Shown: piece by piece, positions 23,489 through 32,419 of the stretch
How positions within the stretch are numbered: position 1 is the first letter of the stretch
How the letters are laid out: the number at the start of each line of letters is the position of its first letter
Source: Paucimonas sp.
Lineage (GTDB): Bacteria > Pseudomonadota > Gammaproteobacteria > Pseudomonadales > Pseudomonadaceae
Direction: 5' to 3'
Assembly (NCBI GenBank): GCA_031253995.1
Contig: JAIRVG010000078.1
Span: 25,650 to 89,649, forward strand
DNA: 64,000 nucleotides
Program-made: the position numbers and the translations under genes
The notes under the pieces: generated by a model
Told to the model about the DNA's origin: nothing
Databases searched by the model: none
Seen by the model: only the letters and a program-made list of their open reading frames with translations

Positions 23489-26400
23489 GCGGTTATGCCG
23501 AGCTGCACTGCCTGTCCAACTTCAGTTTCCAGCGCGGTGCCTCCAGTGCCCTGGAGCTGTTCGCCCGGGCGAAACAGCAGGGCTACCAGGCCCTGGCGAT
23601 CACCGACGAATGCACCCTGGCCGGTATCGTCCGTGCCTGGCAGGCGTCGTTGAAGACCGAAGTCCCGCTGATCGTCGGCAGCGAAATACGCGTGGACTAC
23701 GGGCCGAAGCTGGTGCTGCTGGTGGAAGACCTCACCGGCTACCAGCACCTGTGCGCCCTGATCACCCGTGCCCGGCGCCGGGCGGAAAAGGGCAGTTACC
23801 AGGTGGTGCGGGAAGACTTCGAACACCCCATGGATGGCCTGCTGGCGCTCTGGGTGCCGGACCAGCCGCACGATCCCGCGCCGGGTCGCTGGCTGCGCGA
23901 TATCTTCGGCGAACGCCTGTGGCTGGCAGTGCACCTGCACCACGGCCATGACGACCGCCAGCGCCTGCACGACCTGCTGGCCCTGGCCCGCGAACTGGAG
24001 ATCACCCCGGTGGCCTGCGGCGACGTGCACATGCACAGCCGCGGCCGGCGCGCCCTGCAGGACTGCATGACCGCCATCCGCCATCACACCACCGTGGCCG
24101 AGGCCGGGCATCGCCTGTTCGCCAACGGCGAGCGCCACCTGCGTGCCGTGCCACAACTGGCGGCGCTGTACCCGCCGGCCCTGCTGGAGGAAAGCACGCG
24201 GATCGCCGCCCGTTGTCGCTTCAATCTCAAGGACGATCTCAAGTACCAGTACCCCCATGAAGTCGTGCCGCCTGACCACAGCCCCGCGAGCTGGCTGCGG
24301 GACCTGTGCGAGCGACGGATTCCCCAGCGCTGGCCCGAGGGCATCAGCGAGAAGAACCGTATCGCCCTGGACCGCGAGCTGGCCCTGATCATCGAACTCA
24401 AGTACGAGTCCTATTTCCTCACCGTCCACGACATCGTCCGCTTCGCCCGCGAGCAGGGCATTCTCTGCCAGGGTCGCGGTTCGGCGGCCAATTCGGTGGT
24501 GTGCTTCGTGCTCGGCATCACCGAACTGGACCCGAGCAAGACCGACCTGCTGTTCGAGCGCTTCCTGTCCCGCGAGCGCAACGAGCCGCCGGATATCGAC
24601 GTGGACTTCGAGCACGACCGCCGCGAGGAAGTCCTGCAATACGTGTTCAACCGCTACGGTCGCCATCGCGCGGCGCTGACCGCGGTGGTCAGCACTTACC
24701 ATGCCTCCGGCGCGGTGCGCGATATCGGTCGGGTGCTGGGTCTGCCGCCGGACCAGCTGGGCGCCTTGTCCGACTGTTGCGGGCGCTGGAGCGATCGCGT
24801 GCCCTCGGCGGAGCGTCTCGTCGAGGCCGGCTTCGACCCGGACAGCCCGCTGCTGCACCGGGTCCTGACCCTGACCGGCGACCTGATGGGCTTCCCCCGG
24901 CACCTGTCGCAGCACCCCGGCGGCTTCGTCATCAGCGAGCAGCCGCTGGACACCCTGGTGCCGGTGGAGAACGCCGCCATGGAAGACCGCACGGTGATCC
25001 AGTGGGACAAGGACGACCTCGATGCCGTCGGCCTGCTCAAGGTGGATGTGCTGGCGCTGGGCATGCTCAGTTGCCTGCGCCGCTGTTTCGATCTCTACCG
25101 ACTGCATCGCGGGCAGCAGTTGACCATCGCCGGGATCCCCGCCGATGACCACCCCACCTACGACATGATCAGCCGCGCCGACACCATCGGTGTGTTCCAG
25201 ATCGAGTCGCGGGCGCAGATGGCCATGTTGCCGCGGCTCAGGCCGAAGGAGTTCTACGACCTGGTGATCCAGGTGGCGATCGTGCGGCCGGGGCCGATTC
25301 AGGGAGACATGGTTCACCCTTATCTGCGGCGGCGGAGCAAGGAAGAGCCGGTGGTCTATCCGTCGGAAGCACTCAAGGCGGTCTTCGAGAGAACCCTGGG
25401 AGTGCCGCTGTTCCAGGAACAGGTCATGTCCCTGGCCATCGTTGCAGCCGACTACACCCCCGGCGAAGCCGATGAACTGCGTCGCTCCATGGCCGCCTGG
25501 AAACGCCATGGCGGCCTGGAGCCACACCGCATCCGCCTGACCGAGGGCATGCTGCGCAATGGCTACGACCTGGAATTCGCCGAACGCATCTTCGAACAGA
25601 TCAAGGGCTTCGGCAGCTACGGCTTCCCCGAGTCCCATGCCGCCAGCTTCGCCCTGCTGACCTACGCCAGTTGCTGGCTCAAGTGCCATGAACCGGCGAT
25701 CTTCGCCTGTGCCCTGATCAACAGCTGGCCCATGGGCTTCTACAGCCCGGACCAGGTCCTCCAGGATGCGCGCCGGCACCGCATCGAGATCCGCGCGGTG
25801 GATGTGCACCACAGTCATTGGGATTGCACCCTGGAGCCGGGTGAGGGTGGCGCGCTGGCTATCCGTATCGGCCTGCGGCAGATCCGCGGTTTTCGCCAGG
25901 AGGATGCCGAGCGCCTTGCACGGGTGCGCCAGGCACGGTCGTTTCGCGATGTCGGTGACCTGTGCCTGCGCGCCGGACTGGACGGCCGCGCCCGCGACCT
26001 GCTGGCCGATGCCGGCGCCCTGGCGGCGATGGCCGGGCACCGCTATCAGGCGCGCTGGGAAGTGGCGGCGGTACAGGCGCAACTGCCGCTGTTCGCCGCT
26101 GTCGAACCGACCCCGGAAGTACCAGTGCAACTGCCGGCGCCCAGCGTTGGCGAAGACCTGTTCGCCGACTACGACAGCGTCGGCACCACCCTCGGCCCCC
26201 ATCCGCTATCGCTGTTGCGCCGCCGTCTCACCGGCCTGGGTTGCCGCAGTTCGCAGGCGCTGGACGGTGTCGAGCACGGCGACAGCATCAGCGTGGCCGG
26301 GCTGGTGGTTGGCCGACAGCGGCCGCAGACCGCCAGCGGCGTGACCTTCGTCACCCTGGAAGACGAGTTCGGCATGCTCAACGTGGTGGTCTGGCGCGAC

Positions 26401-26562
26401 CTGGCCGAGCGCCAGCGGCGGGTGCTGGTGGGGTCGAAGCTGATGCAGGTGCGGGGCAAGCTGGAATACGCCGATGGCGTGCGTCACCTGATCGCTCGTC
26501 GCCTGGAGGATCTCAGCCCGCTACTGAGCGGGCTGGATGTGCGCAGCCGGGATTTCCACTGA
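23485..26562 (+). CDS. dnaE2: Error-prone DNA polymerase III alpha subunit DnaE2 (ImuC)
   Basis: A 1025-residue C-family polymerase for mutagenic translesion synthesis. The N-terminus is a PHP domain (YAELHCLSNFSFQRGASS), followed by the polymerase core with GRGSAANSVVCFVLGI and the catalytic acidic motif PDIDVDFEHDR (about 369-379), FPESHAASFALLTYASCWLK in the fingers, a helix-hairpin-helix region and an OB fold at the C-terminus (VTFVTLEDEFGMLNVVVW). It is shorter than replicative DnaE (about 1170) as expected for DnaE2. It is the last gene of the SOS cassette. Confidence 0.95.
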   Translation: MSGYAELHCLSNFSFQRGASSALELFARAKQQGYQALAITDECTLAGIVRAWQASLKTEVPLIVGSEIRVDYGPKLVLLVEDLTGYQHLCALITRARRRAEKGSYQVVREDFEHPMDGLLALWVPDQPHDPAPGRWLRDIFGERLWLAVHLHHGHDDRQRLHDLLALARELEITPVACGDVHMHSRGRRALQDCMTAIRHHTTVAEAGHRLFANGERHLRAVPQLAALYPPALLEESTRIAARCRFNLKDDLKYQYPHEVVPPDHSPASWLRDLCERRIPQRWPEGISEKNRIALDRELALIIELKYESYFLTVHDIVRFAREQGILCQGRGSAANSVVCFVLGITELDPSKTDLLFERFLSRERNEPPDIDVDFEHDRREEVLQYVFNRYGRHRAALTAVVSTYHASGAVRDIGRVLGLPPDQLGALSDCCGRWSDRVPSAERLVEAGFDPDSPLLHRVLTLTGDLMGFPRHLSQHPGGFVISEQPLDTLVPVENAAMEDRTVIQWDKDDLDAVGLLKVDVLALGMLSCLRRCFDLYRLHRGQQLTIAGIPADDHPTYDMISRADTIGVFQIESRAQMAMLPRLRPKEFYDLVIQVAIVRPGPIQGDMVHPYLRRRSKEEPVVYPSEALKAVFERTLGVPLFQEQVMSLAIVAADYTPGEADELRRSMAAWKRHGGLEPHRIRLTEGMLRNGYDLEFAERIFEQIKGFGSYGFPESHAASFALLTYASCWLKCHEPAIFACALINSWPMGFYSPDQVLQDARRHRIEIRAVDVHHSHWDCTLEPGEGGALAIRIGLRQIRGFRQEDAERLARVRQARSFRDVGDLCLRAGLDGRARDLLADAGALAAMAGHRYQARWEVAAVQAQLPLFAAVEPTPEVPVQLPAPSVGEDLFADYDSVGTTLGPHPLSLLRRRLTGLGCRSSQALDGVEHGDSISVAGLVVGRQRPQTASGVTFVTLEDEFGMLNVVVWRDLAERQRRVLVGSKLMQVRGKLEYADGVRHLIARRLEDLSPLLSGLDVRSRDFH

Positions 26563-26565
26563 GGG

Positions 26566-27387
26566 TCAGACCATCGCCAGGCGCTGCTTGCGGGTCGGGG
26601 CAGGGAAGGCCTGGTCCAGCTCGCGCAGGTCTTCGCTGGTGAGCTGCAACTGGCCCGCCGCGGCATTGAGCTGGACGTGGCGCGGTTCCACCGCCTTGGG
26701 AATGGCGATCACCCCGTCCTCGCGGGTGACCCAGGCCAGGCTGACCTGGGCCGGGGTGACGCCGTGGCGCTCGGCGATCCGCGCCAGCACCGGGTTGCGC
26801 AGCAGGCGCCCGGCCTGGGCCAGCGGGCAGTAGGCCATGACCGGGACGCCGTTGTCGCGGCACCAGGGCAGCAGGTCGAACTCGATGCCGCGCTGTTCCG
26901 GGTTGTACAGCACCTGGTTGGTCGCGCAGGCCGGGTTGTCCAGCTCGCGCATATCGTCGGTGTCGAAGTTGGACACGCCCCAACGGCCGATCTTGCCGGC
27001 CTCGCGCAGGCGCTCGAAGGCGTCGACGGTTTCTTCCAGCGGGTACTGGCCGCGCCAGTGCAGCAGGTACAGGTCGATATGGTCGGTGGCCAGGCGGGCC
27101 AGGCTGCGTTCGCAGGCGGTGATGGCGCCTTTGCGGCTGGCGTTGTGCGGGTAGACCTTGCTCACCAGGAAGACCTGGTCGCGACGGCCCGCCAGGGCTT
27201 CGCCGACCACTTCCTCGGCGCCGCCTTCGGCGTACATTTCCGCGGTATCGACCAGGGTCAGGCCGAGGTCGATGCCTTGCTGCAGGGCCGAGACTTCGCG
27301 GCGGCGCAGGCCAGGGTCCTCGCCCATGTACCAGGTGCCCTGGCCGATGACCGGGACCTGATGGTTGCCGAGTGTTGTTGTTCTCAT
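26566..27387 (-). CDS. Aldo/keto reductase
   Basis: A 273-residue NADPH-dependent aldo/keto reductase. The catalytic tetrad is Asp47, Tyr52, Lys77 and His110 (in LVDTAEMY, LVSKVY, LYLLHW). ATG 27387 is supported by a strong AGGAGGAG upstream. It converges with dnaE2, with only 3 bases between the stops. The substrate is unknown. Its close link to the mutasome operon is seen in other pseudomonads, but a functional tie is not suggested by the sequence. Confidence 0.9.
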   Translation of the reverse strand: MRTTTLGNHQVPVIGQGTWYMGEDPGLRRREVSALQQGIDLGLTLVDTAEMYAEGGAEEVVGEALAGRRDQVFLVSKVYPHNASRKGAITACERSLARLATDHIDLYLLHWRGQYPLEETVDAFERLREAGKIGRWGVSNFDTDDMRELDNPACATNQVLYNPEQRGIEFDLLPWCRDNGVPVMAYCPLAQAGRLLRNPVLARIAERHGVTPAQVSLAWVTREDGVIAIPKAVEPRHVQLNAAAGQLQLTSEDLRELDQAFPAPTRKQRLAMV

Positions 27388-27439
27388 CTGTGAAACTCCT
27401 CCTGAATTTTCTTTGTGGCTGATGCCAGCGATGAGGCCA

Positions 27440-28348
27440 TCAGCCACACCACAAATCACAACCAGGATCGGTGACCTCAGCCACCAACACCTCCAAAACA
27501 GCCTGCGCCGCCGCCGACAGCTTGTGATCCGCCAGCATCGTCACCCCGATCCTGCGTTCCACCACCGGCTCCACCAGCGCCACGCACTGCGCCCCCAGCT
27601 CCCTCATCTGCCCGATGCACAACGCAGGCACCGCACTGACCCCCAGCCCGTTGGCCACCATCCGGCCAATGGTAGACAACTGATGGCTTTCGAACGCCAC
27701 CGCCAGCTTGCCGTGATCCGCCGCCACATGCCGCTCCAGCAACAGGCGCACCGCCGAGGGCCGTTGCAGGGCGATGAAGTCCTCGCGCAGCAGTTCCTTC
27801 CAGCTGACCTGGGCCTGCCCGGCCAAGGGCGAATCCTTCGGCACCACCGCCACGAACCGGTCCAGGTACAGCGGCCGGAACAGCAACGGCTCGCCGGCTT
27901 CCGGTTCGAAACCGATACCCAACTCGACCCGGCGGTGCCGCACCAGTTCCAGCACCTGTTCGTTGATCACGTCATGGACGGTGACATTCACCCGCGGATA
28001 GCGCTGGCGAAACAGCTTGAGCACCGGCGGCAGCAGGTTGCCGGCAAAGGCCGGCATGGCGGCGATGGACACCCGCCCCAGTTGCAGGGTGAAGCGCTGG
28101 CGCAGCAGTTCCTCGGTGTTTTCCCAGTCCGCCAGCAGTTGCCGGGCCAGGGGCAGCAGCACTTCGCCCTCCGGGGTCAGGCTGACGCTGCGGGTGGTGC
28201 GGGCGAGCAGGGCGCCGCCCAGGTGCTCTTCGAGGCCCTTGATGGTCAGGCTCAGCGCCGGCTGCGAAAGGTGCAGGTGCTCGCCGGCCTGGGCGAAGCT
28301 CTGGTAGGTGGCGACGGCGACGAAGGCCCGCAGTTGCTTGAGGTTCAT
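27440..28348 (-). CDS. LysR-family regulator, divergent from the CoA-transferase genes (DhcR-like)
   Basis: A 302-residue LysR-type regulator: winged HTH MNLKQLRAFVAVATYQSFAQ ... LHLSQPALSLTIKGLEEHLG (about 1-60), then a periplasmic-binding-like effector domain. It is transcribed divergently from the two-subunit CoA-transferase, the arrangement of P. aeruginosa dhcR-dhcAB (dehydrocarnitine metabolism); on this basis it probably activates those genes in response to a 3-ketoacid or carnitine-derived signal. Inference rests on position and similarity by eye. Confidence 0.82.
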   Translation of the reverse strand: MNLKQLRAFVAVATYQSFAQAGEHLHLSQPALSLTIKGLEEHLGGALLARTTRSVSLTPEGEVLLPLARQLLADWENTEELLRQRFTLQLGRVSIAAMPAFAGNLLPPVLKLFRQRYPRVNVTVHDVINEQVLELVRHRRVELGIGFEPEAGEPLLFRPLYLDRFVAVVPKDSPLAGQAQVSWKELLREDFIALQRPSAVRLLLERHVAADHGKLAVAFESHQLSTIGRMVANGLGVSAVPALCIGQMRELGAQCVALVEPVVERRIGVTMLADHKLSAAAQAVLEVLVAEVTDPGCDLWCG

Positions 28349-28479
28349 GTATTGTTTTGAAATCCAAATCAATCGATGAGAAAAACAAAATTAACAAATC
28401 AGTCGGCTCAGGTGAAGATGCGCCTCAGACGCTTCCCGACAGCCTGTCGGGTTCTTACAACGACAACAAGGCGGATCAC

Positions 28480-29178
28480 ATGGCCGGACTGGACAAGCGC
28501 GTTGCAACCTACGAACAGGCCCTCGAAGGCCTGACCGACAACATGACGGTACTGGCCGGCGGCTTCGGTCTGTGTGGCATCCCCGAGAACCTCATCGCCG
28601 AAATCAAGCGCCGCGGCGTCAGCGGCCTGACCGTGGTCTCCAACAACTGCGGCGTCGACGGCTTCGGCCTCGGCGTGCTCCTGGAAGACCGCCAGATCCG
28701 CAAGATGGTCGCCTCCTACGTTGGCGAGAACGCCGAATTCGAACGCCAGCTGCTCAGCGGCGAGCTGGAAGTGGAACTGACCCCGCAAGGCACCCTGGCC
28801 GAGAAGATGCGCGCCGGCGGCGCCGGGATCCCGGCCTTCTACACCGCCACCGGCTACGGCACCCCGGTTGCCGAAGGCAAGGAAGTGCGCGAGTTCAATG
28901 GCCGCCACTACATTCTCGAAGAAGCCATCACCGGCGACTTCGCCATCGTCAAGGGCTGGAAAGCCGACCACTACGGCAACGTGGTGTACCGCAACACCGC
29001 GCAGAACTTCAACCCGCTGGCCGCCACCGCCGGCAAGATCACCGTGGTCGAGGTCGAGGAAATCGTCGAGCCGGGCGTGCTGCTGCCGACCGAGATCCAC
29101 ACGCCGGGCATCTATGTCGACCGGGTCATCGTCGGCACCTTCGAGAAGCGCATCGAAAAGCGCACCGTCAAAGCCTGA
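28480..29178 (+). CDS. 3-ketoacid CoA-transferase subunit A (SCOT/DhcA-like)
   Basis: A 232-residue alpha subunit of a family I CoA-transferase. It begins MAGLDKRVATYEQALEG and has the glycine-rich GGFGLCGIPENLI, then SNNCGVDGFGLGVLL and GAGIPAFYTATGYGT. ATG 28480 follows AAGGCGG. The enzyme transfers CoA from succinyl-CoA (or another donor) to a 3-ketoacid such as acetoacetate or dehydrocarnitine. The beta subunit is 37 bases downstream. Unlike many loci no thiolase (atoB) follows. The leader from 28349 contains an inverted repeat, CGACAGCCTGTCG (28437-28449). Confidence 0.9.
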   Translation: MAGLDKRVATYEQALEGLTDNMTVLAGGFGLCGIPENLIAEIKRRGVSGLTVVSNNCGVDGFGLGVLLEDRQIRKMVASYVGENAEFERQLLSGELEVELTPQGTLAEKMRAGGAGIPAFYTATGYGTPVAEGKEVREFNGRHYILEEAITGDFAIVKGWKADHYGNVVYRNTAQNFNPLAATAGKITVVEVEEIVEPGVLLPTEIHTPGIYVDRVIVGTFEKRIEKRTVKA

Positions 29179-29215
29179 CCCGTCCCCGCACAAGAACAAC
29201 GAAGAGATCCTGACC

Positions 29216-29872
29216 ATGGCACTTACCCGCGAACAAATGGCCCAGCGCGTCGCCCGCGAACTCAAGGACGGCTACTACGTCAACCTCGGCATCGGCATCC
29301 CGACCCTGGTGGCCAACTACGTCCCGGCGGATATGGACGTGATGCTGCAATCGGAAAACGGCTTGCTCGGCATGGGCGAATTCCCCACCGAAAGCCAGCT
29401 CGACGCCGACATGATCAACGCCGGCAAGCAGACCGTGACCGCCCGCCGCGGCGCGTCGATCTTCAACTCCGCCGAGTCGTTCGCGATGATCCGCGGCGGC
29501 CATGTGGACCTGACCGTGCTCGGTGCCTTCGAGGTGGACGTGGAAGGCAACATCGCCTCGTGGATGATCCCCGGCAAGCTGGTCAAGGGCATGGGCGGGG
29601 CGATGGACCTGGTGGCGGGGGCGGAGAACATCATCGTCACCATGACCCACGCCTCCAAGGACGGCGAGTCCAAGCTGCTGCCGCGCTGCAGCCTGCCGCT
29701 GACCGGCGCCGGCTGCATCCGCAAGGTGCTGACCGACCTGGCCTACCTGGAAATCGAGAACGGCGCCTTCATCCTCAAGGAGACCGCGCCGGGGGTGAGC
29801 GTCGAGGAAATCATCGAGAAGACCGCGGGCAAGCTGATCGTGGCCGATGATGTGAAGGAAATGACCTTCTGA
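29216..29872 (+). CDS. 3-ketoacid CoA-transferase subunit B (SCOT/DhcB-like)
   Basis: A 218-residue beta subunit with the catalytic Glu47 in the conserved SENGLLG motif, which forms the enzyme-CoA thioester, and the N-terminal VNLGIGIPTLVANYV. It forms a heteromer with subunit A. The exact acceptor (acetoacetate, 3-oxoadipate, dehydrocarnitine) is not decidable from motifs alone; similarity by eye is closest to acetoacetate/dehydrocarnitine enzymes. A REP hairpin follows at once. Confidence 0.9.
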   Translation: MALTREQMAQRVARELKDGYYVNLGIGIPTLVANYVPADMDVMLQSENGLLGMGEFPTESQLDADMINAGKQTVTARRGASIFNSAESFAMIRGGHVDLTVLGAFEVDVEGNIASWMIPGKLVKGMGGAMDLVAGAENIIVTMTHASKDGESKLLPRCSLPLTGAGCIRKVLTDLAYLEIENGAFILKETAPGVSVEEIIEKTAGKLIVADDVKEMTF

Positions 29873-29879
29873 TCTTCCG

Positions 29880-29997
29880 TTCTCGAGGACCCTATCGCTG
29901 GCAAGCCAGTCCCTCCAGGGCCTGGAGTCAAACGGTGGGCCCGCTTACTACGCTGGCCCTGTGGGAGCTGGCTTGCCAGCGATAGGGCCCTCGAGAA
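29880..29997. repeat. REP-like inverted repeat with 30-base arms
   Basis: The arms at 29880-29909 and 29968-29997 are complementary with a single mismatch; each starts TTCTCGAGG and contains CTATCGCTGGCAAGCCAG. A 58-base spacer carries a further GTGGGAGC unit. The pair lies between the converging CoA-transferase and LysR genes and may terminate both. Confidence 0.8.
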
Positions 29998-30063
29998 CAC
30001 CTTGAGCAACAAGCCGGTCCGGGGCAGGGAACCACGCACTTCCTGCCGCAGACCGGCTCCCGC

Positions 30064-30990
30064 CTACTGCTTCGCCTCCCGCTCATCCTGCGCCACCACC
30101 GTCTGGCACAACTCGATGATCTGTTCGCGCATCCAGCGATTCGCCGGGTCCTGGTCGGTGCTCTCGTGCCAGTACAGATGGGTTTCCAGCGGCGGCACGT
30201 CGTTCACCGGCAGGCTCGCGTAGTTGAGCTGGTGGCGGCGGGCGAAACGCTCCGGCACGGTCATCACCATGTCGGTCTGCTGCAACACCTGCGAAGCCAT
30301 CAGGTAATGCTGCGAGCGCAGGGCGATGCGCCGCTGCAGGCCCATCTTGCCCAGCGCCAGGTCGACATAGCCCAGGCCATTGCGGCGGCTGGAGATATGG
30401 ATGTGGGTCAGGCCCATGTACTCGTCGAGGCTGATCCTGTCCTTGGCCAGCGGATGGCCTTGGCGCATGGCGCAGACGTACTGGTCCTGCATCAGCTTGA
30501 CGTGGCGCACCTGCGGGTCGGTGTTGAGTGGCGCGTCGACGGCGAAGTCCAGGCGCCCGGCCGCAAGTTCCTTGGTGGTCTCGCGGCGCTTGCACAGGAA
30601 ACTCTCGATCACCACCGCCGGCGCCAGGCGGCGCAGGCGCTGGAACAGCGGCGGCAGCACCACCGCCTCGGTGAGGTCGGTCATGCTGATGCGGAAGGTC
30701 TTGTTGGCCTGCAAGGGGTTGAAGATGCGGCTTTCCTGCACCGACACCCGCAGCAAGGAGAGGGCGTTGCGCACCGGGCCGATGATGTTCTGCGCCATGG
30801 GCGTCGGCACCATGCCCTGTGCGGTACGCACGAACAGCGGGTCGTTGAAGGTCTCGCGCAACCGCGCCAGGGCGTTGGACACCGCCGGCTGGGTGATGCC
30901 GACGATCTGCCCGGCACGGGTCAGGTTGGCTTCGGTGTAGATCGCGTCGAAGACGATGAACAGATTCAGGTCGACCTTGTTCAGGTTCAT
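30064..30990 (-). CDS. LysR-family regulator of the adjacent acyl-CoA dehydrogenase
   Basis: A 308-residue LysR-type protein of the NodD/LeuO-like branch: MNLNKVDLNLFIVFDAIYTE and GITQPAVSNALARLRETFNDPLFVR (HTH), then an effector domain. ATG 30990 is used; a GTG six bases upstream is possible. It is divergent from the acyl-CoA dehydrogenase gene, which it probably regulates. The gap contains candidate LysR boxes. Confidence 0.83.
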   Translation of the reverse strand: MNLNKVDLNLFIVFDAIYTEANLTRAGQIVGITQPAVSNALARLRETFNDPLFVRTAQGMVPTPMAQNIIGPVRNALSLLRVSVQESRIFNPLQANKTFRISMTDLTEAVVLPPLFQRLRRLAPAVVIESFLCKRRETTKELAAGRLDFAVDAPLNTDPQVRHVKLMQDQYVCAMRQGHPLAKDRISLDEYMGLTHIHISSRRNGLGYVDLALGKMGLQRRIALRSQHYLMASQVLQQTDMVMTVPERFARRHQLNYASLPVNDVPPLETHLYWHESTDQDPANRWMREQIIELCQTVVAQDEREAKQ

Positions 30991-31009
30991 GGGCACCGCT
31001 CTTGTTGGT

Positions 31010-31038
31010 GTTATCGGCCGATCATATATCGGTTATGA
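31010..31038. promoter_or_regulatory. Candidate LysR-binding region between lysR and acyl-CoA dehydrogenase gene
   Basis: The stretch has TTATCGGCCGATCATATATCGG with the palindrome ATCGGCCGAT (31014-31023) and a repeat of TATCGG within 14 bases. Such T-N11-A dyads are typical of LysR operators in divergent promoters; a similar GATCGGTGATC occurs near 31077-31087. Confidence 0.4.
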
Positions 31039-31128
31039 ATGTTTATACACGCCGAAAATAGACTAGGTGGATTTTGATCGGTGATCTAGCATCCTTTCCA
31101 GATCCCTTTCACGAAGAAGGTACTGCTC

Positions 31129-32358
31129 ATGGATTTCGCCTACTCACCCAAGGTCCAGGCCCTGCGCGAACGTGTCACCGCGTTCATGGACGCCTATGTC
31201 TATCCCGCGGAGCCGGTGTTCGAGCAACAGGTTGCCGAGGGCGATCGCTGGCAGCCGACGGCGATCATGGAAGAACTGAAGAACAAGGCCAAGGCCGAGG
31301 GCCTGTGGAACCTGTTCCTGCCCGAGTCGGAGCTGGGTGCCGGCCTGACCAACCTGGAATATGCGCCGCTGGCGGAAATCATGGGCCGCTCGCTGCTGGG
31401 CCCGGAGCCGTTCAACTGCTCGGCGCCGGACACTGGCAACATGGAAGTGCTGGTGCGTTACGGCAGCGAGGAACAGAAACGCCAGTGGCTGGAACCGCTG
31501 CTGCGCGGCGATATCCGTTCCGCCTTCGCCATGACCGAGCCGGACGTGGCCTCGTCGGACGCCACCAACATGGCCGCCCGTGCCGTGCGCGACGGTGACG
31601 AATGGGTGATCAACGGCCGCAAGTGGTGGACCTCCGGCGCCTGCGACCCGCGCTGCAAGGTGATGATCTTCATGGGCCTGAGCAACCCGGACAACCCGCG
31701 GCACCAGCAGCACTCGATGATCCTGGTGCCCACCGACGCGCCGGGGGTGAAGATCGTCCGGCCGCTGCCGGTGTTCGGCTACGACGATGCGCCCCATGGC
31801 CATGCCGAGGTGCTGTTCGAGAATGTGCGGGTGCCTTACGAGAACGTGCTGCTCGGTGAAGGGCGCGGCTTCGAGATCGCCCAGGGGCGCCTCGGTCCTG
31901 GCCGGATCCACCACTGCATGCGCTCCATCGGCATGGCCGAGCGGGCCCTGGAGCTGATGTGCAAGCGCTCGGTGGAACGCACTGCGTTCGGTCGTCCGCT
32001 GGCACGGCTGGGGGGTAACGTCGACAAGATCGCCGACTCGCGGATGGAGATCGACATGGCCCGCCTGCTGACCCTGAAGGCGGCGTACATGATGGACACC
32101 GTGGGCAACAAGGTGGCCCGCAGCGAGATTGCCCAGATCAAGGTGGTGGCGCCGAACGTGGCGCTGAAGGTGATCGACCGGGCGATCCAGATCCATGGTG
32201 GGGCCGGGGTGTCCGGGGACTTCCCGCTGGCCTACATGTACGCCATGCAGCGCACCCTGCGCCTGGCCGATGGCCCGGATGAAGTGCACCGGGCGGCGAT
32301 CGGCAAGTACGAGATCGGCAAGTATGTGCCGAAGGAGCTGCTGCGTAGCAGTCACTGA
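31129..32358 (+). CDS. Acyl-CoA dehydrogenase (ACAD10/11-like)
   Basis: A 409-residue FAD-dependent acyl-CoA dehydrogenase. Motifs: FAMTEPDVASSDATN (FAD/substrate region), WVINGRKWWTSGA, the arginine-containing RTAFGRPLARLGGN and the C-terminal QIHGGAGVSGDFPLAYMYAMQR and GPDEVH. The sequence order and KWWTSGA pattern resemble the ACAD10/11 branch, which can act on long-chain, branched or 4-hydroxyacyl substrates. It stands alone, with only the divergent lysR as neighbour; a REP hairpin follows. Confidence 0.9.
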   Translation: MDFAYSPKVQALRERVTAFMDAYVYPAEPVFEQQVAEGDRWQPTAIMEELKNKAKAEGLWNLFLPESELGAGLTNLEYAPLAEIMGRSLLGPEPFNCSAPDTGNMEVLVRYGSEEQKRQWLEPLLRGDIRSAFAMTEPDVASSDATNMAARAVRDGDEWVINGRKWWTSGACDPRCKVMIFMGLSNPDNPRHQQHSMILVPTDAPGVKIVRPLPVFGYDDAPHGHAEVLFENVRVPYENVLLGEGRGFEIAQGRLGPGRIHHCMRSIGMAERALELMCKRSVERTAFGRPLARLGGNVDKIADSRMEIDMARLLTLKAAYMMDTVGNKVARSEIAQIKVVAPNVALKVIDRAIQIHGGAGVSGDFPLAYMYAMQRTLRLADGPDEVHRAAIGKYEIGKYVPKELLRSSH

Positions 32359-32379
32359 CCTCCAGGCTGATCACCGAAC

Positions 32380-32411
32380 CCTGTGGGAGCTGGCAAGCCA
32401 GCTCCCACAGG
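32380..32411. repeat. REP-like perfect hairpin
   Basis: CCTGTGGGAGCTGGC and GCCAGCTCCCACAGG form a perfect 15-bp stem with an AA loop between the convergent acyl-CoA dehydrogenase and terC genes. The same unit recurs at 34947-34976. It probably serves as a bidirectional terminator. Confidence 0.85.
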
Positions 32412-32419
32412 TTCAGCGG

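Noticed and set aside
23428..26202. A 924-codon open frame opposite dnaE2
   Set aside because: Antisense shadow; dnaE2 has full catalytic motifs.
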